From positions 33,914,501 through 33,978,500 of the forward strand of contig NC_088344.1 in the NCBI RefSeq assembly GCF_036884655.1: a DNA stretch of 64,000 nucleotides. Reading direction: 5' to 3'. The stretch comes from Musa acuminata AAA Group. Lineage: Eukaryota > Streptophyta > Magnoliopsida > Zingiberales > Musaceae. The notes below the pieces were generated by a model, which was not told the DNA's origin, ran no database searches, and saw nothing but the letters and a program-made list of their open reading frames with translations. Made by a program: the position numbers and the translations under genes. Shown here one piece after another: positions 32,601 to 42,965 of this stretch (its first letter is position 1; every line of letters starts with the position of its first letter).

Positions 32601-34091
32601 CAATTTTTTCTTTTTTTAGAAACTGAAATTTGACCACATGCTGAATTTATGATAAAACTTATTGTCTTGTTTATGCTTCTCTATACTAACTGATGACCGT
32701 GTGCTTCCGTGTCTTGTAGTTGCAAACATCAGATATCTCTAGTATTAAACAACCAGATCCTTCTTTGATAGACATTCTAAAGGTAGCCAAATTTTCTTGT
32801 TCTTTTGTGTTTTCGCAATCAAATTTGTGGTCAAGTCTTGACATTTAGATCTTACTTTTCTGTGTTGTTATCTAGCTCTCGTTCACAACTTCAAACTTCT
32901 CTATGGCATTTCCATATGTTGCCATAGATGAACAGGAGATGCTGGAAAATTCTTTAGTAAAAGGTTTTGCAGAAAATTGTGGACAAGGGTTAGGAGTGAA
33001 TCGGATTGCATACTTGGACTCCTGTTCTCTCGATGGCGGAAACAAGAAACTTGAAGGCCTACATTCTGTTCATGTAAATTAATTGTGTTTGACTTGTTAA
33101 TCATGCCTCTATAGTTTCATCTAATTGTTAATTGTCTAAATTCTAAATTTTAAATGACGTAGGATATTTTGGCTTCAAGAATAAGTGGGAAGATGGATTT
33201 GATTGTTTTGTGCAGTGGAGACTCTAAAGAATCAGACCGCACTCCATCAGAAGGTTTGTTGTTAGTTTGAAAAGAATGGTTTTTGGTGATATTTCACATA
33301 GAATAAGAACTGTAGTTATTTTTACATCGATTTGTTGTTATATGCAGGGGAGGCTTTATCTAATGTAGTCAATATGCTAAAGGAGTCTGGTGCCAAGTAT
33401 ACGATTCTCTATGCTTCGAGACCATACAGGACAACTCAGTACCCCACCCATTTGGCAGTAAGGTTTCTTGCAGAAAGCCCCCAAGGCCAAGCATCTGCTA
33501 ACTCAACTTGTGATGGAGTTTGCCAAATAAAATCATCACTCCTTGAAGGGATATTTGTGGTAATTTCTTTGGTTGGTTCTCGTTTATGGCATCAAACTTG
33601 AGGTTAATTCTTCTGATTAAGTGACTATTGAATATATCAGCAGCAACTAATGTTGATGATCATATTGCAATGAGTTCCTTTTTCCTTTTAATTTTCAGAT
33701 GCTGAGGTTCTTTAATTATTTCATTTTTTTGCACAAAAAAAAAATCATAAATGGTCTATTATATGAAAAGTTATCAAACCGACCATGTTCTAATTGCAGA
33801 AATGTTATAGTTAATCTGCAATTTACTATTTTCTGTTGATTCCAATTATTTAGAGATTGCATAGAAAATCATACTTTGTGGGTCATTCTATACTGAAATT
33901 AGCATTAGCACGAGACACATAGGTTGTTTCAGTATCTATTTCTTGTTCTTCCTTCAGAAAGTTCCTAATGACATGCTATTGATATTTCTCTCTTTCAGGC
34001 AATTGTGCTGCTCATAATTTTGATATCAGGACTGTGTTGTATGATTGGAATTGACACACCTTCAAGATTTGAGACTCCGCAAGAATCTTGA
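29638..34091 (+). CDS. V-type ATPase subunit S1/VOA1-like type I membrane protein
   Basis: Nine exons read by consensus and frame: 29638-29733, 30153-30271, 32014-32116, 32229-32288, 32720-32782, 32876-33073, 33163-33253, 33348-33559, 33999-34091. From ATG 30156 the product is 311 residues with a clean signal peptide (MGRIRAVLLAVVFLAAEMPQLLGS). An upstream in-frame ATG at 29638 would add 33 residues before it (344 in all). The luminal domain (SSQHDNKEFVDYRTFSPKDL ... VAVVFVGRK ... ILYASRPY) is followed by one C-terminal membrane span AIVLLIILISGLCCMIGI and a short tail DTPSRFETPQES. The tail and span match the Ac45/VOA1 transmembrane family as I remember it, whose members assist assembly or trafficking of the V-ATPase in the ER and endomembranes. 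The assignment rests mainly on this C-terminus. Confidence 0.7.
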
Positions 34092-34928
34092 GAAGCTATG
34101 TTAGATGGGCTTATCATTGATGGACCAGTGTGCTACCCGGACATGAGACATGTATCTCTGCGATTCACATTATAATAGCTCTGCTCTCTTATGGGCAAGG
34201 TTGTCTTGTCATTCTAATCAATAATACACTGCTCACGGCCTGTGTGTAAGGTATTTGTTCTCCTTCAGGATTTCTAGATCCAGACACAGGCTGAAGTCAA
34301 CTATGAAGCATATTCCCATGTTGTATTATGAGTCTGTCTTGCTTCCACAATTTTCTTATCCCACACTCTGGACTTACACACATGCTGCTACGTTGATGTT
34401 TCTCATCTCCATTTTTTCTACAGCATTCAACTGCGATGGTGGTGGTTCTGGTTATAATTGAAGCTCTTGTTCTGGTTTGTCAGTCCTTCTCTCTTTTGCA
34501 AGATGAACATTTATCGTTTAGATATTGGTCATCTTCCCCAGCCTAATGATTGAATTGCTAGACCTCCATGCATGTTTTCATTCACTTGCTTGATGGAATG
34601 CTGTTTATATAGTGAAACTTGCTGCAGTTCTTGTCCAAAGGTACCAAATCAGAAGTTGGCATCACTCTCATCTTAGATTTATTACTGTTGTTTATGTAAC
34701 ATAATTGTGCTAAATTAATGGTTATTAGGTGTTCTATCATCACACGTAAACCCCAAAAAAAAAAAGTAATAAGCCTAAAAGGTTTAGGGTATGTTTATTT
34801 GTTTATTAAAAGAATAATACTCGGGGGGTCATCCGATAAAAATAAATTAACGAGGGCTTTTGTCTGTAAATTTTCCTAATTTTGAAAGGAAATAGAATTA
34901 TTTTATAGCGGTGCATAAATCAGAAACT
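34092..34928. other. 3' region of the VOA1-like gene and intergenic
   Basis: Probable 3' untranslated sequence to about 34250, then low-complexity AT-rich sequence. GGTTTAGGGT at 34781-34790 contains the telomere-type 7-mer TTTAGGG in reverse sense to the UTP15 telo-box. No other gene seen. Confidence 0.5.
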
Positions 34929-34930
34929 TC

Positions 34931-34939
34931 AAACCCTAA
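34931..34939 (+). promoter_or_regulatory. Telo-box in the UTP15-like promoter
   Basis: AAACCCTAA, 72 bp upstream of the ATG. Telo-boxes are a known hallmark of plant ribosome-biogenesis and translation gene promoters, which agrees with the downstream product. Confidence 0.65.
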
Positions 34940-35010
34940 AGCAACTCGAAGCGGTCAGAGTTCTGTATATAAGATGTGAGCCGTCCGCAATACCCCTGCA
35001 TCGAAGAACG

Positions 35011-36636
35011 ATGGCGGACGAGTCGAAGCCTTTCTTCCCCGTGGAATCCGCGCACCACGTCAAGCCGCCTCCGCCCCGACGGGCACAATCCCTTACCCCG
35101 GAGTCCCGCTTCTGGCGCTCCTTCCGCCACTCCGAGCTCGCCTCCGGCCTCATCCTCCCCGTTACCTCCCTCGAGTTCTCGCCGGTTGCGCCCTACCACG
35201 TCGCCGCTGCCTGCTCTGCCGCCGTCCACCTCTTCGACGGCGCCGCATCCCCTTCCCTCGCGCCCCTCCCCCACTCCCCCCTCTCCGGCTTCTCCGACGT
35301 CGCCTACTCCCCCTCCTTCCGCTGCGATGGCGCCCTCCTCGCTGCCGGCGGTGAGTCCGGACTCGTCCAGGTCTTCCGCGTTGACAAGGCCGGCCCGCCC
35401 CTCCGCCGCCTCCGCGCACACGCCCGCCCCGTCCGCGTCGTACGGTACCCCCGAGTGGCTGATAAGATCCACCTCTTCTCCGGCGGCGACGACGCCCTCC
35501 TCGCCTATTGGGACGTGCCCTCCGAGGCCCAGGTGGTCTCCTTTCCTGGCGCCCACCGCGACTACATCCGCGCCGGGTCCGCCTCCCCCACCAGCCCCGA
35601 GGTCTTCGCGACCGGCTCCTATGACCACACCGTCAAGCTCTGGGATGTCCGTGTCCCGCCCGGTTCGAACCTCTTGCTGGGCTTCAGCCACGGGGATCCC
35701 GTTGAGAGCGTGCTCTTCTTGCCTTCGGGCGGACTTCTTGCCACCGCAGGTGGTAACGTGGTCAAGATCTGGGATATCATTAGCGGTGGGAAGCTGACTC
35801 ACACGATAGAGAGCCACAACAAGACAGTCACTGCCTTATGTCTCGGAAGGATCAAGAATGAGAGCCCCAGCGATGACGGTGGGGAACCGAGGCTTCTCAG
35901 CGTCTCCATCGATGGGTACATGAAGAGCTTCGATTTTGCGACCTTCAAGATCACTCACTCGATGAGGTACCCGGCCCAGCTCTTGTCAGTCGGGTTCTCC
36001 CCATCCGGCAATGCTCGGGTTGTTGGGACATCGGATGGGGTCATTTACATGGGTATGAAGAAGACGAAGAAGCAAGAGGAGGCAAACGGGACAAATGCTG
36101 CTAGTGAGCTTGATGGGTTCATTCCTGAACCTGAGAAGCAAGTTCTGAGGCCGACGAACTATAGATACTTTCACAGAGGCAAGAGTGAGAAGCCACAGGA
36201 TACAGATTATGTCATTCCGAGGGCAGCAAAGGTGAAGCTTGCCGAACATGATAAGCTTTTGAAGAAATTTTGGCACAAGGAGGCCCTTGTTGTGGCACTG
36301 AGTAAAAAGAGCGCAAGTAGTGTAGTTGCTGTGATGGAGGAGCTGGTGGCTAGGAAGAAGCTGCTCAAGTGTGTGGCAAACTTGGACATCGATGAGCTTA
36401 GATTGCTCCTACGTTTTCTGCACAAGAATGCTACGTCCCCACGGCATGCAAGGTTTCTGATGGGCTTGACAAAGAAGGTTCTTGAGATGCGTGCAGATGA
36501 TATTCAGTCTAACAACAATTTGAGGATCTACGTTAGGAATCTTAAGCGCATGATTGCAGAAGAAATCCAAATACAGCGCTCTTTGCAAGAGATTCAAGGA
36601 ATGATTTCTCCTCTGCTTGTAATAGCTGGAAGATGA
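35011..36636 (+). CDS. UTP15: UTP15-like WD40 protein of the small-subunit processome
   Basis: Single exon, 541 residues, ATG 35011. N-terminal WD40 propeller: recognisable blades include LPVTSLEFSPVAPYHVAAAC, VRYPRVADKIHLFSGGDDALLAYWDV, EVFATGSYDHTVKLWDVR, GGLLATAGGNVVKIWDI and a late blade ending SVSIDGYMKSFDFATF (about residues 50-320). The C-terminal half (about 385-541: RGKSEKPQDTDYVIPRAAKVKLAEHDKLLKKFWHKEALVVAL ... LLRFLHKNATSPRHARFLMGLTKKVLEM) is the UTP15 C-terminal helical domain. In yeast, UTP15 belongs to the t-Utp/UtpA complex, which binds pre-rRNA and promotes 18S maturation in the nucleolus. Length is close to the family norm. GC is very high in the first 800 bp and falls afterwards. 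Minus-strand open frames over it are composition artefacts. Confidence 0.95.
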   Translation: MADESKPFFPVESAHHVKPPPPRRAQSLTPESRFWRSFRHSELASGLILPVTSLEFSPVAPYHVAAACSAAVHLFDGAASPSLAPLPHSPLSGFSDVAYSPSFRCDGALLAAGGESGLVQVFRVDKAGPPLRRLRAHARPVRVVRYPRVADKIHLFSGGDDALLAYWDVPSEAQVVSFPGAHRDYIRAGSASPTSPEVFATGSYDHTVKLWDVRVPPGSNLLLGFSHGDPVESVLFLPSGGLLATAGGNVVKIWDIISGGKLTHTIESHNKTVTALCLGRIKNESPSDDGGEPRLLSVSIDGYMKSFDFATFKITHSMRYPAQLLSVGFSPSGNARVVGTSDGVIYMGMKKTKKQEEANGTNAASELDGFIPEPEKQVLRPTNYRYFHRGKSEKPQDTDYVIPRAAKVKLAEHDKLLKKFWHKEALVVALSKKSASSVVAVMEELVARKKLLKCVANLDIDELRLLLRFLHKNATSPRHARFLMGLTKKVLEMRADDIQSNNNLRIYVRNLKRMIAEEIQIQRSLQEIQGMISPLLVIAGR

Positions 36637-36804
36637 GGCTTTTGGTGCTAGTTACTGGTGTGGGTGTGTGGTTTATGAACTGATGTGAGAATCCAACATC
36701 TATGCATTGGCTGTATTGGTTGCAGGCCAAACACATCAGACGTTTTATCAAACAACACAATTGGTCAATACTTTAGAGTTCATGTGCCTGGTTGCTTAGG
36801 ATAT

Positions 36805-38380
36805 TTGATTATGAGACCAGTGATGTAACATTTTGTTAAATTTTACTTTTTTGCATTGTCTTATGTTGATTCTAATTTTCAGGTTAGGTATGGTTTGCAG
36901 CATATCTGTTCCGGTCTATAACTGGAGATTAGATCGTCAGCCTGATTATATACTGACATTGTTTATTTGCATTCTATCTTCCCCCCATTGCATCATGTTT
37001 TGAACATACCTAGTTTGTTTTTATTTGCTTGGATAGGTCCGTGAACAAATTGCCAGACGCTAGACTGGATAATTTGTCTGGCTAAATTGGATCAGTTTCT
37101 GAATTGGCTTCAACTTCAAATCATATTAGATTCCTATTTGGTTCGGAGCACATTTAGTCCATTTCCAGACTCTAGTTTTCTTGTCTTGTCTTCTTCTGAT
37201 TTCATATGTATCCGGTTGTTTCTTTGACATGTTCCTTTCTTAGCTAATTTTCATCCTTTGGCGCTGTTGTTTTAAGTTTTAACTACTTCAATGTCTGAAA
37301 CTTTTTAGGGTTGGATGTCATGGATTTTGTGTTGGATCATGAAAGTATAACCTGGTTTAGTCAAATTCTAATGTTTTATTAAATCTTGAATTATACCCTG
37401 TCGGCTAGACACATTTTTCTCAGTCTTTCTTTTCAATAAGTGTCAATGTTGAGCCAGAATTGGTTCTTTGATTTTTCATCAGTATCTCTGTATTCCAAAA
37501 AAATGGAGATATCGATGCTAGGCCAGTAAGCTGAAAGAATTCAGAGAACAAGCTGAATGAATGATGGTTGGACAACAAATGGGTGCTCATTTTTACTTCG
37601 TAAGTGAGGGTTCCTTTTTTCCAGCTTGTTTCTCTTTTTAATGATAAAATAACAAATTATTTGATTATGAGATCAGTATCATTACATTTTGTAAAATTTA
37701 AGCGCACATTGTCTTTTATTGATTCTAATTTTCAGATTAGGTTTGTTTTGCTGTGTCATATCTGATCTGGTTTATTTCCAGAGCTCTCTTCACCCGCTTG
37801 ATTGTATACTGATGTTGTTTATTTACATTCTTGCTTACCACCATTAGATCAAGTTTTGAACATACCTCATTGTGGATAAACTATGCAGAAGATATTAAAG
37901 ATATTTTGTTTCTATTTACTTAGTGGTTAGTGCCATAAATAAATTGCCAGACACTAGATTGGATAATTGATCTTGTTGCTAATTGTAATCCTGAATCAAC
38001 AATCTGATCCTGCTTAAATCTCATCAGTTTCTGAAACGGCTCTTCAGCATGATTTATATTAAGTTCCTAATTGGTTTGGGGCACATCTTCTTCAAACCCC
38101 AATTTTTCGGTTTCCTTGACTTGCTCTTTTCTTTGTTAGTTCTCATACTTTGTTATACATTGTTCCACATTTTCGTTCCCATGTGTTGCACTGTGCTTGA
38201 ATGGTTGATTTCTTGAATTACTAAGAATTTGCTCTCTAAGTCATGGATGTTTTTAGACTTATGAAGGTGTGTCATGTCTACTTTCTGATTGGCTGCTGGA
38301 AGCTCTTATTCATCTTCCTCTTTGAAGTATCATTGTTGAGCCGTAACTAATGAGTTGCTTTTTTGTGGGTTTCTATTTCT
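36805..38380 (+). repeat. Ancient direct duplication downstream of the UTP15-like gene
   Basis: 36805-37490 and 37661-38380 align end to end with many differences. Shared phrases in the same order include TTGATTATGAGA, TTGATTCTAATTTTCAG, TTTTGAACATACCT, AAATTGCCAGAC(G/A)CTAGA(C/T)TGGATAATT and CATCAGTTTCTGAA-like text. No protein is encoded. It may derive from duplication of a long 3' transcribed region or intron. A good acceptor-like CTTGTGCAG follows at 38379-38387. Confidence 0.7.
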
Positions 38381-38689
38381 TGTGCAGGGCAGATCTCAGA
38401 GGGAAACAACCTCAGTTAACAATTCATCTTGCTCATGTTTTCTACACAAGTATGTGCTCCTTTTGCCAGCTTCTTTCTTTCCTATAGGTTTGGTACTACA
38501 GTTCATTGATACTATATCTGATCTATGTTAATGTTGGATTCAGCATTCTTATCTGTCACAGAAGATGTTGTTTTAGCATGACATTCATCACATTCTTGCA
38601 CATCTATTTTCATATTTTGTGATAAGGAATTTAGTTTCAGTAGAACTACTCCTTTGCAATCTGTGTGACCATGATTTGAGTTGCCACAT

Positions 38690-39610
38690 TAATTTCCTTG
38701 TCTGCAAGAACAAAGATGGCAGCTACATTGACAATCTTTGGCAGGGTGAATGTAGCTATACAACCAAAATGTATACGTAAGGGGATAAAGGATCCCCATG
38801 TCTAATACTCCTTTACCCTTTGAAAATAAGAGGAATGCCTACCATTGATGCAACAAGCAAAGAAAGGGGAAGAGAAACATTTTATGACCCAATCAATAAA
38901 TTTAGGAGGAAAGTTGAAAGCACCTAAAGCCTTACCAATAGCTCTCCAAGAAAAGCCATCGTAGGCCTTTCCAAGGTCCAGTTTAATCAATGCAAAAGGG
39001 TTTTTTCCTTTGGAGTCATAAAGGGAATGAGCCAAGCAACCAAAGTAATATTATTGGCAAGGATTGATCCTATTGACAAGGATTTTAGCCAAAATATGAT
39101 AATTGACATTACATAGAGAGTCTTTGAATAATAGCTATAAAACTCAATAGTAAAGTCATCTGACCCTAGACTTTGAATTCCTCCAACCTGGAGAGTGGTG
39201 CATGGAGGAATCATCCTCCAACCAAAGATTGTGATAGAACCTAGTGAACTCAAGCATGATAGATTTAGGGTGGTCAATGATATCACCATTCACCTTAAGC
39301 TGCTGGTTGATGAGGTTTTGTTTACTTTCACCAGGTAATCAAGTTATAATAATATCTAGTGTTTCAGTCCCTCTCATTGATCCACTTAGTTTTAGCCTTC
39401 CACTGCCATTTGGTATTAATTTGTCTAATAATAGCTTGTAAATGATTGTGAAGACAAATCAACTTGATGTTTTTGTCCTTTGAAAGATCCATGTAGGCTT
39501 CTTTGTTCTCAAGCACCAGAATCTGCTCCTAAAGCTTATTAGAGGAAATGTCTTCTAACTGCCCAATTCTTCTTTGGTTATGAGCCAGTTTAACCTCTCG
39601 AACTAGGGAT
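38690..39610 (-). mobile_element. LINE (non-LTR retrotransposon) fragment, reverse transcriptase region
   Basis: Minus-strand text contains ALIKLDLGKAYDGFSWRAIG ... FPPKFIDWVIKCFSSPFF ... INGRHSSYF (38802-39035). This is the finger/palm region of plant LINE reverse transcriptases (KLDXXKAYDXXXW, then a helix, then INGXXXGXF). Upstream minus text MLEFTRFYHNLW (about 39265-39230) matches the linker before it. Stops and frame changes are frequent and both ends are missing, so it is a dead 5'-truncated fragment. Confidence 0.75.
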
Positions 39611-40127
39611 TGAAACGGGTCTTAGGTAATTGGGTTCTCATTTACATAAACACCTTCATTCAGATCCAGTTTGTTGGGAATGGGTAATTGGGTCCCATAA
39701 TAGACCTTAGGAGAGATCGTGTCGTGATAAGCACGTGTTCCTCGTGAGTAGGATGCCGAGAAGGTGACCACACCATCGTCGTCTTCTCCGGCTCCGGTAA
39801 AATGTAGAAGCCAGCAGCCGTAATGTACTTGTCGGCAGAGTTCAAATATAGAAGATGTAAGCAAAATCATATAATTTTTCTCATGCATGGCTTGTCCTTG
39901 TGTTCTGATTGATAGTACAGAGGACATCGAATCCATTTCTTCTTGTACTGTTGCTAGAGGACAGCAATCTCATCATATTTGATTGCAGAGAGCATGAAAT
40001 GTGCAGGTCCAGTCCTGGCTTCTACTCCCTGCTCCAATTGCCACCTATCCACAAACTCTCTACGCTACAAGTTAATATCACTACCAAATTGTTTGTGTTC
40101 TTTCCTCTCCGCAGAGACTGTACCAAT
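39611..40127. other. 3' flank of the NAC gene, unassigned open frames
   Basis: Probable 3' untranslated region of the minus-strand NAC gene plus unassigned sequence. A minus frame at 39622-39936 (104 codons) includes NSADKYITAAGFYI-like text in an overlapping frame, but I recognise no family and cannot call it a gene. Confidence 0.35.
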
Positions 40128-41140
40128 TCATTGCCAGGCCAAGTGGGAGGAGTATGATATCAGTTGAGGATTGCAGAGATCGAACTCGAAGTCGTCGATC
40201 AGGTCGGTGCCAATTCTCGACCCCGTTGGTCTCTTTGCAGGAGATGACAACGCTTCATCGCGGTCTCCGAAGCAGCCATCTGCTACCCATTGGCGCTTCA
40301 GGTTGTGAGGGAGACGACTGCTGTGAATCCTACTACTGTCGATGTCGTGGCGGTTCTCTAGACCGAGCACGTCGGAGTAGTCGGCAGCGTCGAGGAGGAG
40401 CTCCGACAGGGATTGATGCGTCGTGATTGATGGAGTTGGGACGAAGACATCCTCCACAGCTGAGGACTGAGTGCTGCTGCTGTTCCTCTTGTAGATTCGG
40501 CAAAGAACCCAATCGTCCAGCTGAAACGAGCAGGCAAAGGGAAGACTCTGTCATCTGCCGTTCCAGCAAGGGAGCCTTAAGGAGGATCGTACCTTCATGG
40601 AGAGGTCTCTGAGCTCGATGGGCTTGTAGCTGTTCTTGCTCGGTGGTTCAGCAAGGCGATACTCGTGCATGATCCAGTTCGTCTTGACACCCTTCGGAGG
40701 TCTCCCCTTGTAGAAGACGAGCGCCTTCTTCACTCCAATATAGGAGTTGCCTGAGCTGGTGACCACAGGCTTGTCGATCCCGGTCGCCTTCCAGTAGCCG
40801 GACGCCGCCGCCCGGTTGGGGCGGTACCCGTTGGGGTACTTCCGCTCCCTGGGGCTGAAGAAGTACCACTCTCCGTCGCCGAAGGTGGCTTTGGCTGCAT
40901 CCGGAAACACACAGAGGAGGCGTCAGCGGAATGCGGCGGAGATCAAGGAAGGCGACGGAGAGGGTGGCACCACTGACCGGGGAGCTCCCACGGGTCGAAC
41001 TTGTAGATGTCGACCTCGGCGATGATGGAGACGGGGCACGGCAGCGAGGCGGCTCGGTTGCCGAGGTAGTGAAGGATGAGTTCCTCGTCGGTGGGGTGGA
41101 AGCGGAACCCCGGCGGAAGCAACATACCTGCACTCGACAT
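40128..41140 (-). CDS. NAC transcription factor, NAP (NAC029)-like
   Basis: Minus strand, three exons: 41140-40978, 40894-40593, 40520-40128; 285 residues; both introns GT-AG at the usual NAC positions. The NAC domain (about residues 9-166) shows subdomains [75 protein letters not shown]...[29 protein letters not shown] and [13 protein letters not shown]. The variable C-terminus ([14 protein letters not shown]...) is the activation region. The close match of subdomains A and B to NAP suggests a role in senescence and ABA-linked regulation, by family knowledge. It acts as a dimer in the nucleus. A TATA-like box is about 105 bp upstream. The other NAC gene in this window is divergently oriented. 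Confidence 0.93.
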
Positions 41141-41244
41141 GGCTCCAACTCCACGCTAAGCTTCTAATCTTAGCTGCTGCTGCTGCTCCGTTTCACCCGG
41201 AGGAAGAAGACCCGGAATCTTGAGCGAGGAGGAGGAGGGCACGG

Positions 41245-41250
41245 TTATAT
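41245..41250 (-). promoter_or_regulatory. TATA-like box of the NAP-like gene
   Basis: Minus-strand ATATAA in the context TTCATATAACCGTGCC, about 105 bp before the ATG. Confidence 0.5.
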
Positions 41251-42303
41251 GAACGTTGGGTTTTGTCGTTTAGTGGGGAGGCGGCCTGCCAAGGGTAAAA
41301 TGGGAATTCGGGCAACGGCGGCGGATATCTTCGAGGTTAACCGGATGCTCTCTGTCGTTGGATGGAGGAAACCCATGATCTCGACCGTCGGTTCTCCGCA
41401 TAAAGCGTGTGCTTCGAGTAATACTACCCAAAACACAGAAGAGCATGATTGAGACCCGAGCCCAGAGAACACAGAAGAGCACCGAGAGCAAATGAGCATT
41501 GGACAGGTGTCCTAGAGGTACGAAACGTTAGGCCCTTTAATCTTCGTCTGTTTTCTGTAGTGAACCATCGATTACACCATGATCGCGATCTCGGTGGATT
41601 GACAGCACACGGATCGGTGCATCATGTTGGATTAGCACCTGTCGCTTTGTTTCAAAGGGGGAGATGCTAATTAGGGAGGGGAGGGCGATGTGGAAAGCCA
41701 CGATCAAGCTTTAGGACAGAGAGAGGGATGCTAACCGAAGGCAGGGACACGGAAGAGGAGGGGGGGGAGGAATGCATGCACTTGTCGTGCATGGGTTAGC
41801 GTGACGTTGGTCGTGGAGTTGGGGAGGGCACAGGTGATGGATAGGAGTTGACGTGGGGTTGGAAGAGGGGCGGGAGGTCCACTTGAGAAGGTAAATGGCT
41901 TTGGATGTGGATGCTGACAACAGGGATGAGGCATGACTTGAAGGAGTAGAACTCCTTAAAGGAGGATGATGAGTCCAACAGAAGAAGAAGATTAGGATGC
42001 AGCATTTCTCTCCCCTTCAGATTGGATGTCGCAGAACCATGTTGTCAACCTTATCCTGTGAGAGAGCCAAAGTGCATCTCTCCTCCATTAAAAATACACC
42101 TGTTGTTACTGGTATTACAAGAACAAGGCCTTAAATACTCCATGACACTACTTCAAATGCTTGTCGAATCATTGTTCAAGGATTGTGGACTTATCAATGA
42201 CATAAAGAGTTGTTAACAAGTCTTTCAACAACAACAGGAACAGTGTAGATATCAAAGTGCACTAAAGAGTCAAGAGAAGTGGTTTGAGAGTTTATCCAAA
42301 CAA

Positions 42304-42305
<2 letters not shown>
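41251..42305. other. Intergenic between the two NAC genes, part 1
   Basis: Upstream region of the NAP-like gene, GC-rich to about 41500, then mixed. No gene recognised; the short frames here have no motif. Confidence 0.45.

Positions 42306-42338
<33 letters not shown>
42306..42338. repeat. (GA)n microsatellite
   Basis: About 16 uninterrupted GA units. Confidence 0.97.
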
Positions 42339-42339
<1 letters not shown>

Positions 42340-42614
42340 GTACGTGAAGGTTATCTAAGAAGAAAGATGTTTGCTTTGATCATAAAAACCATGAATGCTT
42401 ATCTAGTTGAGTGTTGCTTGCATGGAGAACCCATGTCACACGTGATGCAGCAACAATAGGGTTTGTTGGAACCATCCTCTTCTCCTTCCTTCCAACCTTT
42501 CTCATATGTTGACTTTGGTTGCTTCGATAAACAAATTTTGACCGGTCTCCATCTCCATCACATGGTCCTTGCATGCATAATTCTCTCCTTAAAAAAAAAA
42601 TCTCTTTTAGGATA

Positions 42615-42965
42615 TACGTGTTTATCTAACTAATTTGAACATCATATGGATCTCATCCTAAGATGACTTCTTTAGCTAGCTTAACGACCTACCTTTTGTT
42701 GTATCTAATTTAATGTTACTTCAACACCTAAAGTAGCATTGTTGCTTCTCTAATTCAAATTTATATTTCATGTAGAAAATAAAACATCTGATCAAAATAT
42801 TGTTCGCGCACACACACACACACACGTGTTTATCTAACTTGGACATCGGATGAATCTCATCCTAAGATGACTTCTTTAGCTAGCTTAGCGACCTACCTTT
42901 AACGCATCTAATTTAAATTTATATTCCATGTAAAAAATAAAACATCTGACCAAAATATTGTTGGA
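42615..42965 (+). repeat. Direct duplication separated by a (CA)n tract
   Basis: CGTGTTTATCTAACT...CATCCTAAGATGACTTCTTTAGCTAGCTTA...AAAATAAAACATCTGA(T/C)CAAAATATTGTT occurs at about 42617-42805 and again at 42826-42962. An ACACACAC run (42811-42825) lies at the junction. The second copy lacks about 50 bp. Confidence 0.8.

Noticed and set aside
34936..35817. 293-codon minus-strand frame opposite the UTP15-like gene
   Set aside because: Shadow of a GC-rich coding exon. The plus strand has clear WD40 repeats and a UTP15 C-terminal domain.
39622..39936. 104-codon minus-strand frame downstream of the NAP-like gene
   Set aside because: No recognised domain, and it overlaps other frames of equal quality. 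It may be 3' untranslated sequence or a decayed repeat.
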